DNA of 64,000 nucleotides from DASUPK01 sp963831605 (lineage in GTDB: Bacteria > Actinomycetota > Thermoleophilia > Solirubrobacterales > 70-9). The DNA lies in contig CAWHQR010000005.1 of assembly GCA_963831605.1 (NCBI GenBank), positions 62,001-126,000 of the forward strand, read 5' to 3'. The notes beneath the pieces were generated by a model, which was given only the letters and a program-made list of their open reading frames with translations, did no database searches and was not told the origin of the DNA. The position numbers and the translations under genes are program-made. Position 1 is the stretch's first letter. Every line of letters begins with the position of its first letter. Shown here piece by piece: positions 1 through 10,526 of the stretch.

Positions 1-1320
1 CAGGCGGCGGTCAGGCCGGCCACGGCGCACCAGAGGCCCAGCCAGGCCGAGCTCGACCAGGCGGCCGCGAGCTTCACGGCCGCCGCCGGCGAGGCCCGCA
101 AGGAAACCGATGGCGATCCCGTTCTGACGGCCAAGCTGAACAAGCTGGTCGTGACCGAGGCCGCCTGGCGAAAAACCGTCGCCGAGCCGCTGATCCACGA
201 GAAGGTGCCTCCCCCACCCGTTGATCGCCGGCTCACCTCGGCGGTCACCAACAGCGGCGAGGAGCTCGCGAACGAGACGCGAGCCGCGCGGGACGCAGCG
301 CGCGAGAAGGCCCGCACTGACACCCGGAACACGACCATCCTGGTCGCGGCCGGCCTCGCCGGCGCGCTGCTCGCCGCCCTCATCCTCTTCTCGGGCCTGA
401 TCAACTCGATGCGTGCTCCGCTGGGCCGCCTGGTCGAGGGCGCCAGGCGCCTCGCCGGCGGAGACCTGCGCACGCGTGTGGAGGTGGGCGGCCCCGTCGA
501 GATCGCGACCCTGGGACGGGCCTTCAACGAGATGGCGAACTCACTCGAGCGAGACGCCCGGGAGCGCGACCGCGTCGAGCAGATGAAGGACGACTTCGTG
601 CTCACCGTCTCGCATGAGCTGCGCACGCCGGTGACCGTGGTGAAGGGGTTCGCGGAGATGCTCACCGCCCAGCGCAAGTCCCTCAACTCCCGCCAGTTCG
701 AGGCCGCCGAGGTGATCGCCGAGAGCGCCGGCCAGCTTCAGAAGATGATCAACGACCTCCTCGACCTGGCCCGCAGCGACGCGGGCAAGCTCAGGATCGA
801 GCCCGAGCCCACCCCCGTTCGCCCCCTGGCGCAACGGATCGGACGGCAGATGCGGCCGAACTTCGAGGGCAAGGACCAGAGCTTCACTGTCAGCGTCGAG
901 AAGGACCTGCCCGACATCCAGGCGGACGCCGGACGGATCGGTCAGGTGCTCGCCAACCTGCTGACGAACGCGAACAAGTACGCCCCGGAGGGCTCCCAGG
1001 TCCAGCTCGCGGCCACCCAGGCCGGCGACGAGGTCGAGTTCGCCGTCTCCGACACCGGCCCGGGCCTCGACGAGGACCAGCTGGACCACGTCTTCGACCG
1101 CTTCTGGCGCGCGGACAGCAGCGAGTCGCAGTCGGTCGGCGGCACCGGCCTGGGGCTGGCGATAGCCAAGTCGCTGGTCGAGCTGCACGGTGGCGCGATC
1201 TCCGCAGCCTCGTCTCCGGGCGAGGGCGCTACCTTTCGCTTCGTGCTGCCGATCGCCAAGGATGGCCGACCGACGCAGGAGACCCCCGCGGACAGGACGA
1301 AGGCGGGGGCCGCCGGTTGA
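1..1320 (+). CDS. Sensor histidine kinase (5' end outside window)
   Basis: Membrane-bound two-component sensor kinase that autophosphorylates on His and passes the phosphate to the response regulator encoded next. The frame is open from base 1, so the N-terminal sensor part starts before the window; GTG at 151 is only an internal candidate. Counting from that codon, a TM segment lies at about residues 62-85, a HAMP linker at 86-138, an H-box VSHELRTP with the phospho-His at residue 155 (base 613), and a HATPase domain with N box LLTNANKYA, G1 box DTGPGLD and G2 box GGTGLGLAI. The visible extracytoplasmic part is Ala/Glu-rich and looks like a four-helix or CHASE3-type sensor. Its stop overlaps the next start, so the two genes are co-translated. 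The signal is unknown. Confidence 0.93.
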   Translation, partial: QAAVRPATAHQRPSQAELDQAAASFTAAAGEARKETDGDPVLTAKLNKLVVTEAAWRKTVAEPLIHEKVPPPPVDRRLTSAVTNSGEELANETRAARDAAREKARTDTRNTTILVAAGLAGALLAALILFSGLINSMRAPLGRLVEGARRLAGGDLRTRVEVGGPVEIATLGRAFNEMANSLERDARERDRVEQMKDDFVLTVSHELRTPVTVVKGFAEMLTAQRKSLNSRQFEAAEVIAESAGQLQKMINDLLDLARSDAGKLRIEPEPTPVRPLAQRIGRQMRPNFEGKDQSFTVSVEKDLPDIQADAGRIGQVLANLLTNANKYAPEGSQVQLAATQAGDEVEFAVSDTGPGLDEDQLDHVFDRFWRADSSESQSVGGTGLGLAIAKSLVELHGGAISAASSPGEGATFRFVLPIAKDGRPTQETPADRTKAGAAG

Positions 1321-1691
1321 CCCGACTGCTGGTCGCCGATGATTCGGAGACCGTGCTGCTCATGCTCCAGCGCCGCCTGGAGATGGAGGGCTACGAGGTC
1401 GTCACCGCCACCGACGGGGTCGAGGCGCTCGACCGCCTTCGGGAGCTCGGGTCGAGGGAGCCGGACGTGATCCTGCTCGACGCGATGATGCCCAACAAGT
1501 CGGGCACCGAGGTTCTCGAGGAGATCCGCGGGAGGGGCTCGGAGATCCCGGTCGTGATGATCTCCGCCCACCTGGACGCACAGGAGCCCGAGCGGATGCG
1601 CAAGCTCGGCGCGACGGACGTCGTGCCGAAGCCGTTCGAGTGGGAGGACCTGATCGGCGTGATCGAGGAACTCGCCAACGGCGGCACCTAG
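1317..1691 (+). CDS. Single-domain response regulator (REC only)
   Basis: Receiver domain of 124 residues with no output domain, so it probably signals by protein contact. Acidic pocket D8/D9, phospho-acceptor D55 (in VILLDAMMP), S83 and K105 (in VPKPF) are all present. The start is TTG at 1317, overlapping the kinase TGA in a TTGA arrangement, so the two form a tightly coupled pair. It ends 5 bp from the convergent helicase stop. Confidence 0.92.
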   Translation: MTRLLVADDSETVLLMLQRRLEMEGYEVVTATDGVEALDRLRELGSREPDVILLDAMMPNKSGTEVLEEIRGRGSEIPVVMISAHLDAQEPERMRKLGATDVVPKPFEWEDLIGVIEELANGGT

Positions 1692-1696
1692 CGCGT

Positions 1697-3127
1697 CTAG
1701 CTGCGGGCGATCTCCATCCGGATCTGCTTGCCCTTGAGCTTCGTACCGTCGAGGTACTCGACCGCCCTCTCGGCCTGATCGGCCGCGACCTCAACGAACG
1801 AGAAGCGGTCGAGAACACGGATCGAGTGGATCGCCTCCTTCGGGAGGACGGCGCCCTCGGTCAGCGCCCAGTTCAGGTCCTCCTCGGTGAGCCCCCCGCT
1901 CTTGCCTCGGTTGACGAACAGCTTGACGCTGCCGTTGGCCGGCTTGGGCGGCGGGCCCTCCCGCCGACGCGGGGCCGGAGCGTGCTCGAGCCGCTCCTCC
2001 GGCGGCTCCCATTCGCCGATGTGTGCCTTGACGACCCGCTCGATCTCCTGCAGCTCGCCCTTCTGCTTCGCGGTCGCGAAGGTGATCGCCCGCCCCGTGC
2101 GGCCGACTCGCCCCGTCCGCCCGATTCGGTGGACATAGATCTCCGGGTTGTTCGGCAGGTCGTAGTTGATGACGTGGGTGACGTGCTCGATGTCGAGGCC
2201 GCGGGCCGCGATGTCGGTGGCCACCAGGAGCGGCGTCTTGTGCTCCTTGAACGAGATCATCACGCCGTCGCGCTGGCCCTGGCTCAGGTCGCCATGCAGT
2301 GCCTTGACGCGCAGGCCCTGGTCCGCGAGGTCCCTGCCGAGGCGCGCCGCGCCGATCTTGGTGCGGACGAAGATGATCGCCTGCTCCGGCTCCTCGGCCT
2401 TCAGCACCTCCGCCAGGCGCCGGAACTTCTCCTTCGGCTCCACCATCACGTAGGCCTGCTCGACGGAGTCGACGGTGAGCTTCTTCGGAGTCACCCGGAT
2501 CGTCACGGGGTCGTACATGTAGGTCTCGGCCAGCCGTGCGACCGGCGCCGGCATCGTCGCCGAGAAGAGCAGGGTCTGGCGCCCGTTCGGGCACATCCGC
2601 AGGATCTTCTCCACGTCCTCGATGAAGCCGAGGTCGAGCATCTCGTCGGCCTCGTCGAGAACGACGTAGCGGGCCGCGGTCAGCACCAGAGACTTGCGCG
2701 AGATCAGATCCATCATGCGGCCGACGGTCGCCACCACCACCTGGGCGCCGTGACGGAGCCGCGACTGCTGCTCGCGGATCGGCGCGCCGCCGAACACGGC
2801 CACCACGTTCACGCCGTCCAGATGCTCGGCGTACGCCCGCAGCGCCTGGGTCACCTGGATGCAGAGCTCACGAGTCGGCGTCATGACGATCGCCTGGGTT
2901 TCCTCGTTCTCGGGATCGATGTACTCGAGCATCGGCAGCCCGAAGGCGGCCGTCTTGCCGCTGCCGGTCTGCGCCTGGCCGATCACGTCGTGGCCGTTGA
3001 GCAGCTCGGGGATCGCCTGCGCCTGGATCGGCGTCGGCTCGGCATAGCCGAGCTCCTCGAGGGTCTGCTGGAGGCCCTCGGACAGGCCCAGATCCTTGAA
3101 GGAGGTTGCCGTCTTTGTCTCAGCCAT
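1697..3127 (-). CDS. DEAD-box ATP-dependent RNA helicase with C-terminal RNA-binding domain
   Basis: 476-residue RNA helicase of the DeaD/CsdA/DbpA group, which unwinds RNA duplexes in ribosome assembly and mRNA turnover. All motifs are visible: Q motif (FKDLGLSEGL..PTPIQAQAI), Walker A AQTGSGKT, PTREL, DEAD, SAT and HRIGRTGR. The last ~75 residues (VKLFVNRGKSGGLTEEDLNW onward) form a DbpA-type RNA-binding domain preceded by a basic Pro-rich linker. Its ATG directly abuts the stop of the upstream oxidoreductase gene with no spacer, so they are probably co-transcribed. Confidence 0.95.
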   Translation of the reverse strand: MAETKTATSFKDLGLSEGLQQTLEELGYAEPTPIQAQAIPELLNGHDVIGQAQTGSGKTAAFGLPMLEYIDPENEETQAIVMTPTRELCIQVTQALRAYAEHLDGVNVVAVFGGAPIREQQSRLRHGAQVVVATVGRMMDLISRKSLVLTAARYVVLDEADEMLDLGFIEDVEKILRMCPNGRQTLLFSATMPAPVARLAETYMYDPVTIRVTPKKLTVDSVEQAYVMVEPKEKFRRLAEVLKAEEPEQAIIFVRTKIGAARLGRDLADQGLRVKALHGDLSQGQRDGVMISFKEHKTPLLVATDIAARGLDIEHVTHVINYDLPNNPEIYVHRIGRTGRVGRTGRAITFATAKQKGELQEIERVVKAHIGEWEPPEERLEHAPAPRRREGPPPKPANGSVKLFVNRGKSGGLTEEDLNWALTEGAVLPKEAIHSIRVLDRFSFVEVAADQAERAVEYLDGTKLKGKQIRMEIARS

Positions 3128-4075
3128 CTACTTCGAGGGGTCGAGGAGCAGCTTGCCGCTCGTACCCCGCTCCTGCATGGCCTCGTGGGCGCGGGCGGCC
3201 TCGCTGAGCGGGTAGGTATCCCCGATGACCACCTCGAGGTCCCCCGCGGCGACCGCGCCGAGCAGCTCCGCGATCATCGAGGCGAGCAGATCCTGGCGCC
3301 GGGCGACCAGCGCGACGAGCCAGAAGCCGAGCACCGACTTCGAGGTCTGCAGCAGGTAGTTCGTCGCCACCTCGTTCGGATGGCGGGCGGCGTTCCCGAA
3401 GCAGACGATCCTGCCGAGCATGTTGAGCGAGCCGAGCTCTGCCTCGAAGCCGGTGCCACTCATGTGGAGGACGACGTCCACCTTCTCGCCGCCGTTGGCC
3501 TCGAGGATCGCCTCCTTGAGATCGTCAGCGCGAGAGTCGGCGGTGGCGTCTGCACCGAGTCGTTCTGCGAGCGTCCGCTTCTCCTCGGTCGAGGCCAGGC
3601 CGATCACCTTGGCGCCCGCCCTCTTGGCGAGCTGGACCGCGAGCGAGCCGGTTCCGCCTCCGGCCGCCTCAACCACCACGGTCTCGCCCTCCTCGACGTG
3701 GGCGCAGTAGTGCAGCAGCGCATGAGCGGTCAGCCCCTGCAGCAGCAGACCCGCCGCCTGTTCGTCGGAGACCTCGTCGGGAAGCGGCACGAGGAAGGCC
3801 TCCGGGACCGCGACCTTCTGCGCGTATCCCCCGTTGCTGGTCAGCGCGGCGACGCGTTTCCCGTCGGGGGTGATCCCGGCGATCTCGGCGCCGGGAATCA
3901 GCGGCAGCTCCTGCTCGGCGAGGTAGTCGTTGCGGATCGCGTGGGTGTCCGCCCAGTTCATCCCGGAGCGGGCGACGTCCACGACGACCATGCCGTCGGA
4001 CGGCTCGGGGTCCGGGACCTCGACCAGCTTGAGCTGCTCTGGCCCGCCGAATTCCTCGATCTGAATAGCCTTCAC
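3128..4075 (-). CDS. NADPH:quinone oxidoreductase family (zinc-independent MDR)
   Basis: 315-residue medium-chain dehydrogenase/reductase of the quinone oxidoreductase/zeta-crystallin type, expected to reduce quinones or enones with NADPH. The N-terminal GroES-like domain contains PGAEIAG. The Rossmann part has the dinucleotide motif AAGGGTGSLAVQLAK. The Cys ligands of structural zinc are absent, as usual for this subfamily. Start is GTG at 4075 with GAGGA just upstream. It is first in a two-gene unit with the helicase and diverges from the PfkB kinase 11 bp away, so promoters of both genes must overlap the neighbouring coding sequence or start regions. Confidence 0.88.
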   Translation of the reverse strand: MKAIQIEEFGGPEQLKLVEVPDPEPSDGMVVVDVARSGMNWADTHAIRNDYLAEQELPLIPGAEIAGITPDGKRVAALTSNGGYAQKVAVPEAFLVPLPDEVSDEQAAGLLLQGLTAHALLHYCAHVEEGETVVVEAAGGGTGSLAVQLAKRAGAKVIGLASTEEKRTLAERLGADATADSRADDLKEAILEANGGEKVDVVLHMSGTGFEAELGSLNMLGRIVCFGNAARHPNEVATNYLLQTSKSVLGFWLVALVARRQDLLASMIAELLGAVAAGDLEVVIGDTYPLSEAARAHEAMQERGTSGKLLLDPSK

Positions 4076-4086
4076 TCCTCAAGGAT

Positions 4087-5025
4087 ATGTCGCTAACCGC
4101 CGTAGGGTCGATTGCCTTTGATTCCGTGCGCACGCCGTTCGGCGAGCGCGACCGGATGCTGGGCGGCTCAGCCGTCCATTTCTCGCTTGCAGCGAGCTTC
4201 TTCACCGACGTGCGAGTGGTCGGGCCGGTCGGCGGCGACTTCGGCGAGGAGCAGATCAAGGTGCTCGAAGGCCGCGGCGTGATCACCGACGACATCGAGA
4301 GGGTCGAGGGCGGCGAGACCTTCTTCTGGCGGGGCCACTACGAGTACGACATGAACGTGGCGCACACCGACGACACGCAGCTCAACGTCTTCGCGGACTT
4401 CGACCCGAAGCTCTCCGACGCCGCGGGCGGGGCGCAGATGCTCTTCCTCGGGAACATCCAGCCCGATCTCCAGCGGAGCGTCCGGGCACGCTGCCGCGAA
4501 GCCGAGTTCGCCGCCCTCGACTCGATGAACCTCTGGATCGAGACGGCGCGCGACTCGCTGACGAGCGCGATCGCGGAGGTCGACTGCCTGCTGCTCAACG
4601 ACGCCGAGATCCGGGAGCTGACCGGCGAGCCCAACCTGGCTCGTGCCGCGCGCGCCGCGATGGAGATGGGCCCGAAGGTCGTGGTCGCAAAGCGCGGCGA
4701 GTACGGAGCGGCGCTCTTCAGCGGCGACGAGTTCTTCGCGATCCCGGGCTTCATGCTCGAGGACGTCCGCGACCCGACCGGCGCCGGCGACACCTTCGCC
4801 GGTGGCTTCCTCGGCTACCTCGACAACCGCCGTGCGGCCGGGGACTCCCCACTCGACCATGAGGTCCTCCGCCAGGGGATGGCCTACGGCTCGGTGCTCG
4901 CCTCGTTCAACGTCGAGGACTTCGGCACCGAGCGGGTCCGGTCGTTGACGCGCGACGAGATCGACGAGCGCCTGCGCGAGTTCCGCCGGATCACCGATTT
5001 CGATGCAGAGCCTGTGCAGACCTAG
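4087..5025 (+). CDS. PfkB/ribokinase-family sugar or nucleoside kinase
   Basis: 312-residue PfkB kinase, an ATP-dependent phosphotransferase of the ribokinase fold. The N-terminal substrate loop GGSAVHFSLAASFF and the C-terminal signature DPTGAGDTFAGGF, with the catalytic Asp, are both present. The natural substrate cannot be read from sequence. Actinobacterial relatives of this short type are usually annotated only as carbohydrate kinase. It is divergent from the quinone oxidoreductase, and its stop overlaps the antiporter stop (shared CTAG). Confidence 0.9.
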   Translation: MSLTAVGSIAFDSVRTPFGERDRMLGGSAVHFSLAASFFTDVRVVGPVGGDFGEEQIKVLEGRGVITDDIERVEGGETFFWRGHYEYDMNVAHTDDTQLNVFADFDPKLSDAAGGAQMLFLGNIQPDLQRSVRARCREAEFAALDSMNLWIETARDSLTSAIAEVDCLLLNDAEIRELTGEPNLARAARAAMEMGPKVVVAKRGEYGAALFSGDEFFAIPGFMLEDVRDPTGAGDTFAGGFLGYLDNRRAAGDSPLDHEVLRQGMAYGSVLASFNVEDFGTERVRSLTRDEIDERLREFRRITDFDAEPVQT

Positions 5026-6608
5026 GTCCCAAGCCGCGCCTCGTCCAGGTCGAGGTCGCGCTGGATGCGGCGGAAGAGGTCCTGCCTGATGCGGCCGTCG
5101 TTGCGCATGCCGAGCAGCGTCTCGCGCTCAGTTCGGATCAGCTCCTCGCGCAGCCTCCGGTAGCCGCTCAGCGGGTCCTCGATCGGCAGCTCTGCGTCCT
5201 GCCCCTGAAGAGCAGCGACGCAGCGCGCGAAGCGCGCCTGGTAGAGCTCGCGCAGCCGGGCCACGGCGGTCTCCGAGGTGGGCGTCGCCTCCGAGTCCAG
5301 CTCGTCCAGCTTGTCGAGGGCAGCCTGCGCGGCGGCCAGCCGCGCCACCGCCTCATCCGGCGCCCAGGCCTCGTGCGAGCTGAGGCCGAGCCACCTGACC
5401 AGTGCCGGCAGCGTCAATCCCTGCCCGACCAGCGTGACGAAGATGACCGCCACGGTGAGGTAGACGATCAGGTCGCGAGAGTCGAAGGCGGCGCCCGAAT
5501 CGAGCGTGAAGGGCAGGGCGAGTGCAGCCGCCAGCGAGACGGCCCCTCGCATCCCGGTCCAGCCGACCAGCAGCCGCTCGCGCCAGTTGTCTCCGCCTCC
5601 GGTGTCGCCGATCTTGGGCAGAAGCCGGCCGAGTGAGGGCGGGAGGAACTGCCAGATGACGCGCACCGCGATCACGACGGCGGAGACCATCAGGCCGTAC
5701 CCGACGATCTCGCCCGGTGAGAAGGTCTCGCCCACCTTGCGCAGGATCTCCGGAAACTGCTCGCCCACGAGGACGAAGAGGATCGCGTTGAGCGCGAAGA
5801 CGAGCACCCGCCAGAACGACTGCGCGTTCAGGCGCATGTCCGCGTCGAAGATGAGGTGCGAGCGCCATCCCGAGAAGAGGCCGCTGCTGACCGCCGCGAG
5901 GACCCCCGAGGCGCCGACGCCGTCGGCCAGAGCAAACGAGGCGTAGGCCGTGAACACCGTGAGCAGGATCGCCAGCGGCGCATCGTCGAGCCGCCGAAGC
6001 GCGATCTGGGACACCCCTGAGACGGCCAGCCCGATCGCAACGCCACCGATCACCCCGATCACCAGATCGTCGACCGCCTCACCGGCCGTGAGGGTGCCGC
6101 TGATCACGGCGGCCAGGGCGACCTTGTACGAGACCAGGGCGACGGCGTCATTGAGCATGCTCTCGCCCTCCACCAGGGTCGCGACCCGGTCGGGCACGCC
6201 GACCCGCTGGAATGTGGCGATCGCAGCCACCGGGTCCGTCGGGGCGACGATGGCCCCCAGCACGAAGCCCTCGGCCCAGTTGATGCTGGGAATCACCGCC
6301 TGCGCCACCGCCGCGACCGCGACCATCGTGGCCAGCGTGAGCCCGATCACCAGCCAGGTGAGCGGGACCAGCTCCGCGCGGAGCTCCTTCGGCGAGGACC
6401 AGTAGCCCGCGGACTGAAGCAGGGGCGGCAGAAAGACCAGGAAGACGACGTCCGGCTGGAGCTCGAGGGTCGGCCCTCCAGGGATGAAGCCGATCCCCAA
6501 CCCGCCGAGCACCAGGACGATCGGGTAGGGGATCGAGATCGCGTCCGCGAGGCGAACCAGGACGATCGCCGCGGCCACCAGCGCAATCAGGATCTCGATG
6601 TCGTTCAC
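5022..6608 (-). CDS. Na+/H+ antiporter, CPA1 (NhaP-type)
   Basis: 528-residue inner-membrane monovalent cation/proton antiporter. About 12 hydrophobic segments fill residues 1-410, with the CPA1 core motif GAIVAPTDPVAA and, later, GWTGMRGAVSLAAALALPF, both typical of bacterial CPA1 proteins. The last ~110 residues are hydrophilic and probably a cytoplasmic regulatory tail. Start is GTG at 6608; a TAGACT box on this strand ends 6 nt upstream, consistent with a leaderless or nearly leaderless transcript. Confidence 0.94.
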   Translation of the reverse strand: MNDIEILIALVAAAIVLVRLADAISIPYPIVLVLGGLGIGFIPGGPTLELQPDVVFLVFLPPLLQSAGYWSSPKELRAELVPLTWLVIGLTLATMVAVAAVAQAVIPSINWAEGFVLGAIVAPTDPVAAIATFQRVGVPDRVATLVEGESMLNDAVALVSYKVALAAVISGTLTAGEAVDDLVIGVIGGVAIGLAVSGVSQIALRRLDDAPLAILLTVFTAYASFALADGVGASGVLAAVSSGLFSGWRSHLIFDADMRLNAQSFWRVLVFALNAILFVLVGEQFPEILRKVGETFSPGEIVGYGLMVSAVVIAVRVIWQFLPPSLGRLLPKIGDTGGGDNWRERLLVGWTGMRGAVSLAAALALPFTLDSGAAFDSRDLIVYLTVAVIFVTLVGQGLTLPALVRWLGLSSHEAWAPDEAVARLAAAQAALDKLDELDSEATPTSETAVARLRELYQARFARCVAALQGQDAELPIEDPLSGYRRLREELIRTERETLLGMRNDGRIRQDLFRRIQRDLDLDEARLGT

Positions 6609-6614
6609 GCCGCG

Positions 6615-6624
6615 AGTCTAAGCT
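6615..6624. promoter_or_regulatory. Overlapping divergent -10 elements (antiporter / DsbA-like)
   Basis: The 10-bp block AGTCTAAGCT holds TAGACT on the minus strand (6620-6615, 6 nt before GTG 6608) and TAAGCT on the plus strand (6619-6624, 9 nt before TTG 6634). Both are placed as expected for leaderless transcripts. Not experimentally supported. Confidence 0.45.
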
Positions 6625-6633
6625 CGCTCATCC

Positions 6634-7158
6634 TTGAGCCAGCTGACTCCACCCATCTCGGCTGAGGACCACGTCGACGGCCCGGATCGGGCGGAGCTCG
6701 AGCTCGTCATGTACGGGGACTTCCAATGCCCGTACTGCACGGCGGCCTTCCCGATCGTCCTCCGGATCCGCGACCAGCTCGCCGGCCGTCTGCTCTTCGC
6801 CTTCCGCCACTTCCCGCTGCGGGAGATCCACCCCGACGCCGAGGGCGCCGCCCAGGCGTCGGAAGCGGCCGCGGCACAGGGCGCCTTCTGGCAGATGCAT
6901 GACCGCATGTACGAGTCGCGCGGCGCGCTCGGCCGCGAGGACCTGATCCACTACGCGACCGAGTTGGGCCTCGACACGGATCGATTCACCGAGGAGCTGG
7001 ATTCCGGAGTCCATGCGCAGCGGGTCCAACGCGACGTCGACAGCGGCCTGGCGAGCGGGGTCACCGGCACGCCGGGATTCTTCGTCGGGGGCCGCCTCCA
7101 CACCGGCTCCTTCGACGCCGCCTCGCTGACGGCAGCGCTCGAGGCCACCGCTCAGTAG
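6634..7158 (+). CDS. DsbA-family thioredoxin-fold oxidoreductase
   Basis: 174-residue DsbA-like protein with active site C32-P-Y-C35 after the beta strand LVMYGDFQ, and the cis-Pro loop GVTGTPGFFV. A helical insertion sits between the two halves, as in DsbA/FrnE proteins. There is no signal peptide or TM segment, so it is predicted cytoplasmic, possibly a thiol reductase/isomerase rather than a periplasmic oxidase. Start is TTG at 6634, chosen because the fold is complete from here and TAAGCT lies upstream. The 3' end overlaps the convergent membrane-protein gene by 7 bp. Confidence 0.88.
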   Translation: MSQLTPPISAEDHVDGPDRAELELVMYGDFQCPYCTAAFPIVLRIRDQLAGRLLFAFRHFPLREIHPDAEGAAQASEAAAAQGAFWQMHDRMYESRGALGREDLIHYATELGLDTDRFTEELDSGVHAQRVQRDVDSGLASGVTGTPGFFVGGRLHTGSFDAASLTAALEATAQ

Positions 7159-7892
7159 CGGATTACGACCAGCCCGACAGCGAGGACGACGACCGCCCAG
7201 GAGAGCCCGCGCAACGACGCATCGAGCGGTCCGGAGATCTCCGCCGCGGTCAGGGGGATGACGGTGCCGTCGTCGAGCCGCTGCTCTCCGCTGACGGAGA
7301 CGGTCTTGCGCCTCAGCCTCCTCACCGGGGTCGAGAGCGTCCTCTGCACGCTGACCAGGCCGAAGCACCCGGCCGCGACCAGGATTCCCGCCACGTCGAC
7401 CTTCAGCGAGGCGAAGGAGAGGGTGTTCACCCACCACGAGGTGAGCGCCGGGAAGGCGGCCCAGGCGAAGGCAAGCCAGAACGCAGTGTGAAAGCGGCCG
7501 CCGAAGAGCTCGAGGTTGTAGGCGACGACGAAGAACCCGCCCGCCAGCACGAACGGGATCAGCGTGGCCGACACGATGATGCAGCCGGCCACCCCGATCG
7601 CCATCGCGCCCGCCAGCGAGACGGCCGCGAGCACCTTCAGGGTCAGATCGGAGAGCTCGGTCTTGAGCGGCCGCCCGTTGAGCTCGTCGAGCGTGTGCGC
7701 GCTGATCCCGACGGCGAGGAAGAAGGCGGCCAGCGTGGCGACGAACCTGTCGGTGTGGATCTGAGCCGCGGCGGCGGCTCCGAAGCAGACGTTGGCGAGG
7801 TTCCAGGCCGTGTATGGCGGATGCAGCACGGTGACGAGATCGCGCCAGCCTCCGGGACGCAGGGCGTAGAAGGCCGGACGCTGCTCAGGCAC
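7152..7892 (-). CDS. Multispanning membrane protein, UbiA-like
   Basis: 246-residue integral membrane protein with about seven hydrophobic segments. The start HPPYTAWNLANVCFGAA and the loop HTLDELNGRPLKT resemble the first Asp-containing loop of UbiA prenyltransferases, but the second Asp-rich motif is not evident, so catalytic activity is uncertain. It overlaps the end of the UbiE-like methyltransferase by 8 bp and is translated after it, suggesting joint action on an isoprenoid quinone or another lipid. Family assignment is tentative. Confidence 0.6.
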   Translation of the reverse strand: MPEQRPAFYALRPGGWRDLVTVLHPPYTAWNLANVCFGAAAAAQIHTDRFVATLAAFFLAVGISAHTLDELNGRPLKTELSDLTLKVLAAVSLAGAMAIGVAGCIIVSATLIPFVLAGGFFVVAYNLELFGGRFHTAFWLAFAWAAFPALTSWWVNTLSFASLKVDVAGILVAAGCFGLVSVQRTLSTPVRRLRRKTVSVSGEQRLDDGTVIPLTAAEISGPLDASLRGLSWAVVVLAVGLVVIRY

Positions 7893-8613
7893 GGGTGCCC
7901 CAGATCACGACGCCGCCGCCGAGGCTCATCACCCTGGCCTGGGGCCGCTCGATCCCGGCCGCGCTCCACAGCTCGAGCTGGCTGTCCAGCGGAAGGCGCT
8001 CGTAGAGCTCGGTGATGCTCGGTCCCAGGAACCGTCCCACCCCCTCCCAGTCGGGGGAGATCAGGCGCCCGAGCGGAGGCATGGCGAAGCGCGTGTAGAG
8101 CTTCCAGAGCGCGCGGGCCACCCGGTTCGGCGGGAGCATGAACTCCAGCGAGGCGATTCGGCCTCCGGGTTTCACCACCCGTGCCAGCTCGCCGAGCGTC
8201 GCCCCCGCATCCGCCACGTAGCGGAGCAGGTAGGTGAAGGTGAGATGGTCGAACGCGTCGTCAGGAAAGGGAAGGGACTCGGCCTCACCCCGGACCAGCT
8301 CGACCCGAGCCGCCAGCTCGGGGCGGGCATCGAGCTTCGCCCGGGCACCGGCGAGCATCTCCGGGCTCTGGTCCAGGCCGACCACCGAGCATCCGTACCT
8401 CCGGACGAGCGCCTCGGCGACCATCCCCGTGCCGGTCGCGACGTCCAAGACCCTGTCGTCCGGGCGGGCCTCCACCGCGCGCACCATCGCCCGGCGCCAG
8501 CGAGGGTCCTGACCGAAGCTGAGCAGCGCGCCGGCCAGGTCGTAGCGCCGTGGCAGGCCCGAGAAGAGGCGCAGCGTTTCCTCCTTGGTCAGCCTGTTTG
8601 CCGATATCGCCAC
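7885..8613 (-). CDS. UbiE/COQ5-type SAM-dependent methyltransferase
   Basis: 242-residue class I methyltransferase. The N-terminal FSGLPRRYDLAGALLSFGQD matches the start of demethylmenaquinone/ubiquinone C-methyltransferases. Motif I is VLDVATGTGMVAEAL, followed by the acidic residue in VVGLDQSP and a post-motif LPFPDDAFDHLT. Likely reaction is C-methylation of a demethylmenaquinone-like substrate, but the sequence does not exclude another methyl acceptor. It is first in a two-gene operon with the UbiA-like membrane protein. Confidence 0.85.
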   Translation of the reverse strand: MAISANRLTKEETLRLFSGLPRRYDLAGALLSFGQDPRWRRAMVRAVEARPDDRVLDVATGTGMVAEALVRRYGCSVVGLDQSPEMLAGARAKLDARPELAARVELVRGEAESLPFPDDAFDHLTFTYLLRYVADAGATLGELARVVKPGGRIASLEFMLPPNRVARALWKLYTRFAMPPLGRLISPDWEGVGRFLGPSITELYERLPLDSQLELWSAAGIERPQARVMSLGGGVVIWGTRA

Positions 8614-8665
8614 CGTGAGAAGATATTGGGCGTAGGTGTACGCAGCACCCGAGCGAGGAGGTCGG

Positions 8666-10071
<1,406 letters not shown>

Positions 10072-10075
<4 letters not shown>

Positions 10076-10518
10076 CCGGCCGAAGCGGCCTCGAGCGCGC
10101 CCTCCCGGCTGGCGAAGACGTCGATCCGGGCGATTCGGCGGTCCCGCAGCGTGAACAGGACCGACGACAGCTCGTCAACCTCCATGCCCCGCATCCGCCC
10201 GACATTGCGCTGGATCACGACGACCTGCTCCCCGGCCTCCTTGAACTCGAGCGGGTCGATCAGGAACTCGTCGAAGGTCGCCAGCAGGTCGCGCCAATTG
10301 CGCACGATGCCCTGGTAGCCGCGCTCGATGCTGCCGCCGATCGGGCCCCCCGGCGGGTGGATCTCCACCTCGGGATCGAAGAGCTCGGCGGCGCGGGTCG
10401 TGTCTCCCTCGAACAGATCCTCGAAGTGAGCGAGCTCGATGGGCGCGAGGCCACCGTCGGGGTTCAGTCCCCACAGGCGAAGCGCCTCCCGAACGACCTC
10501 GACGTTCTCCCTCGCCAT
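10072..10518 (-). CDS. NTF2-like (SnoaL-type) protein, intact copy
   Basis: 148-residue cone-fold protein of the NTF2/SnoaL superfamily with start MARENVEVVREAL, middle FEGDTTRAAELFDPEVEIHPPGG and end RIDVFASREGALEAASAG. Members are often isomerases, hydrolases or ligand-binding proteins; no specific function can be assigned. I chose ATG 10518 rather than the longer open frame because the family begins M-x-x-E-N-V-E. GATACT lies 8 nt upstream (minus strand 10532-10527), the same leader found before two damaged relatives at 18686 and 30360. It overlaps the citrate synthase stop by 4 bp. Confidence 0.82.
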
Positions 10519-10526
10519 CGCGGCGC

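Noticed and set aside
1640..4096. Plus-strand open frame of 818 codons
   Set aside because: It lies antisense to the helicase and quinone oxidoreductase, is rich in Arg/Leu/Asp/His typical of GC-rich shadow frames, and has no recognisable domain.
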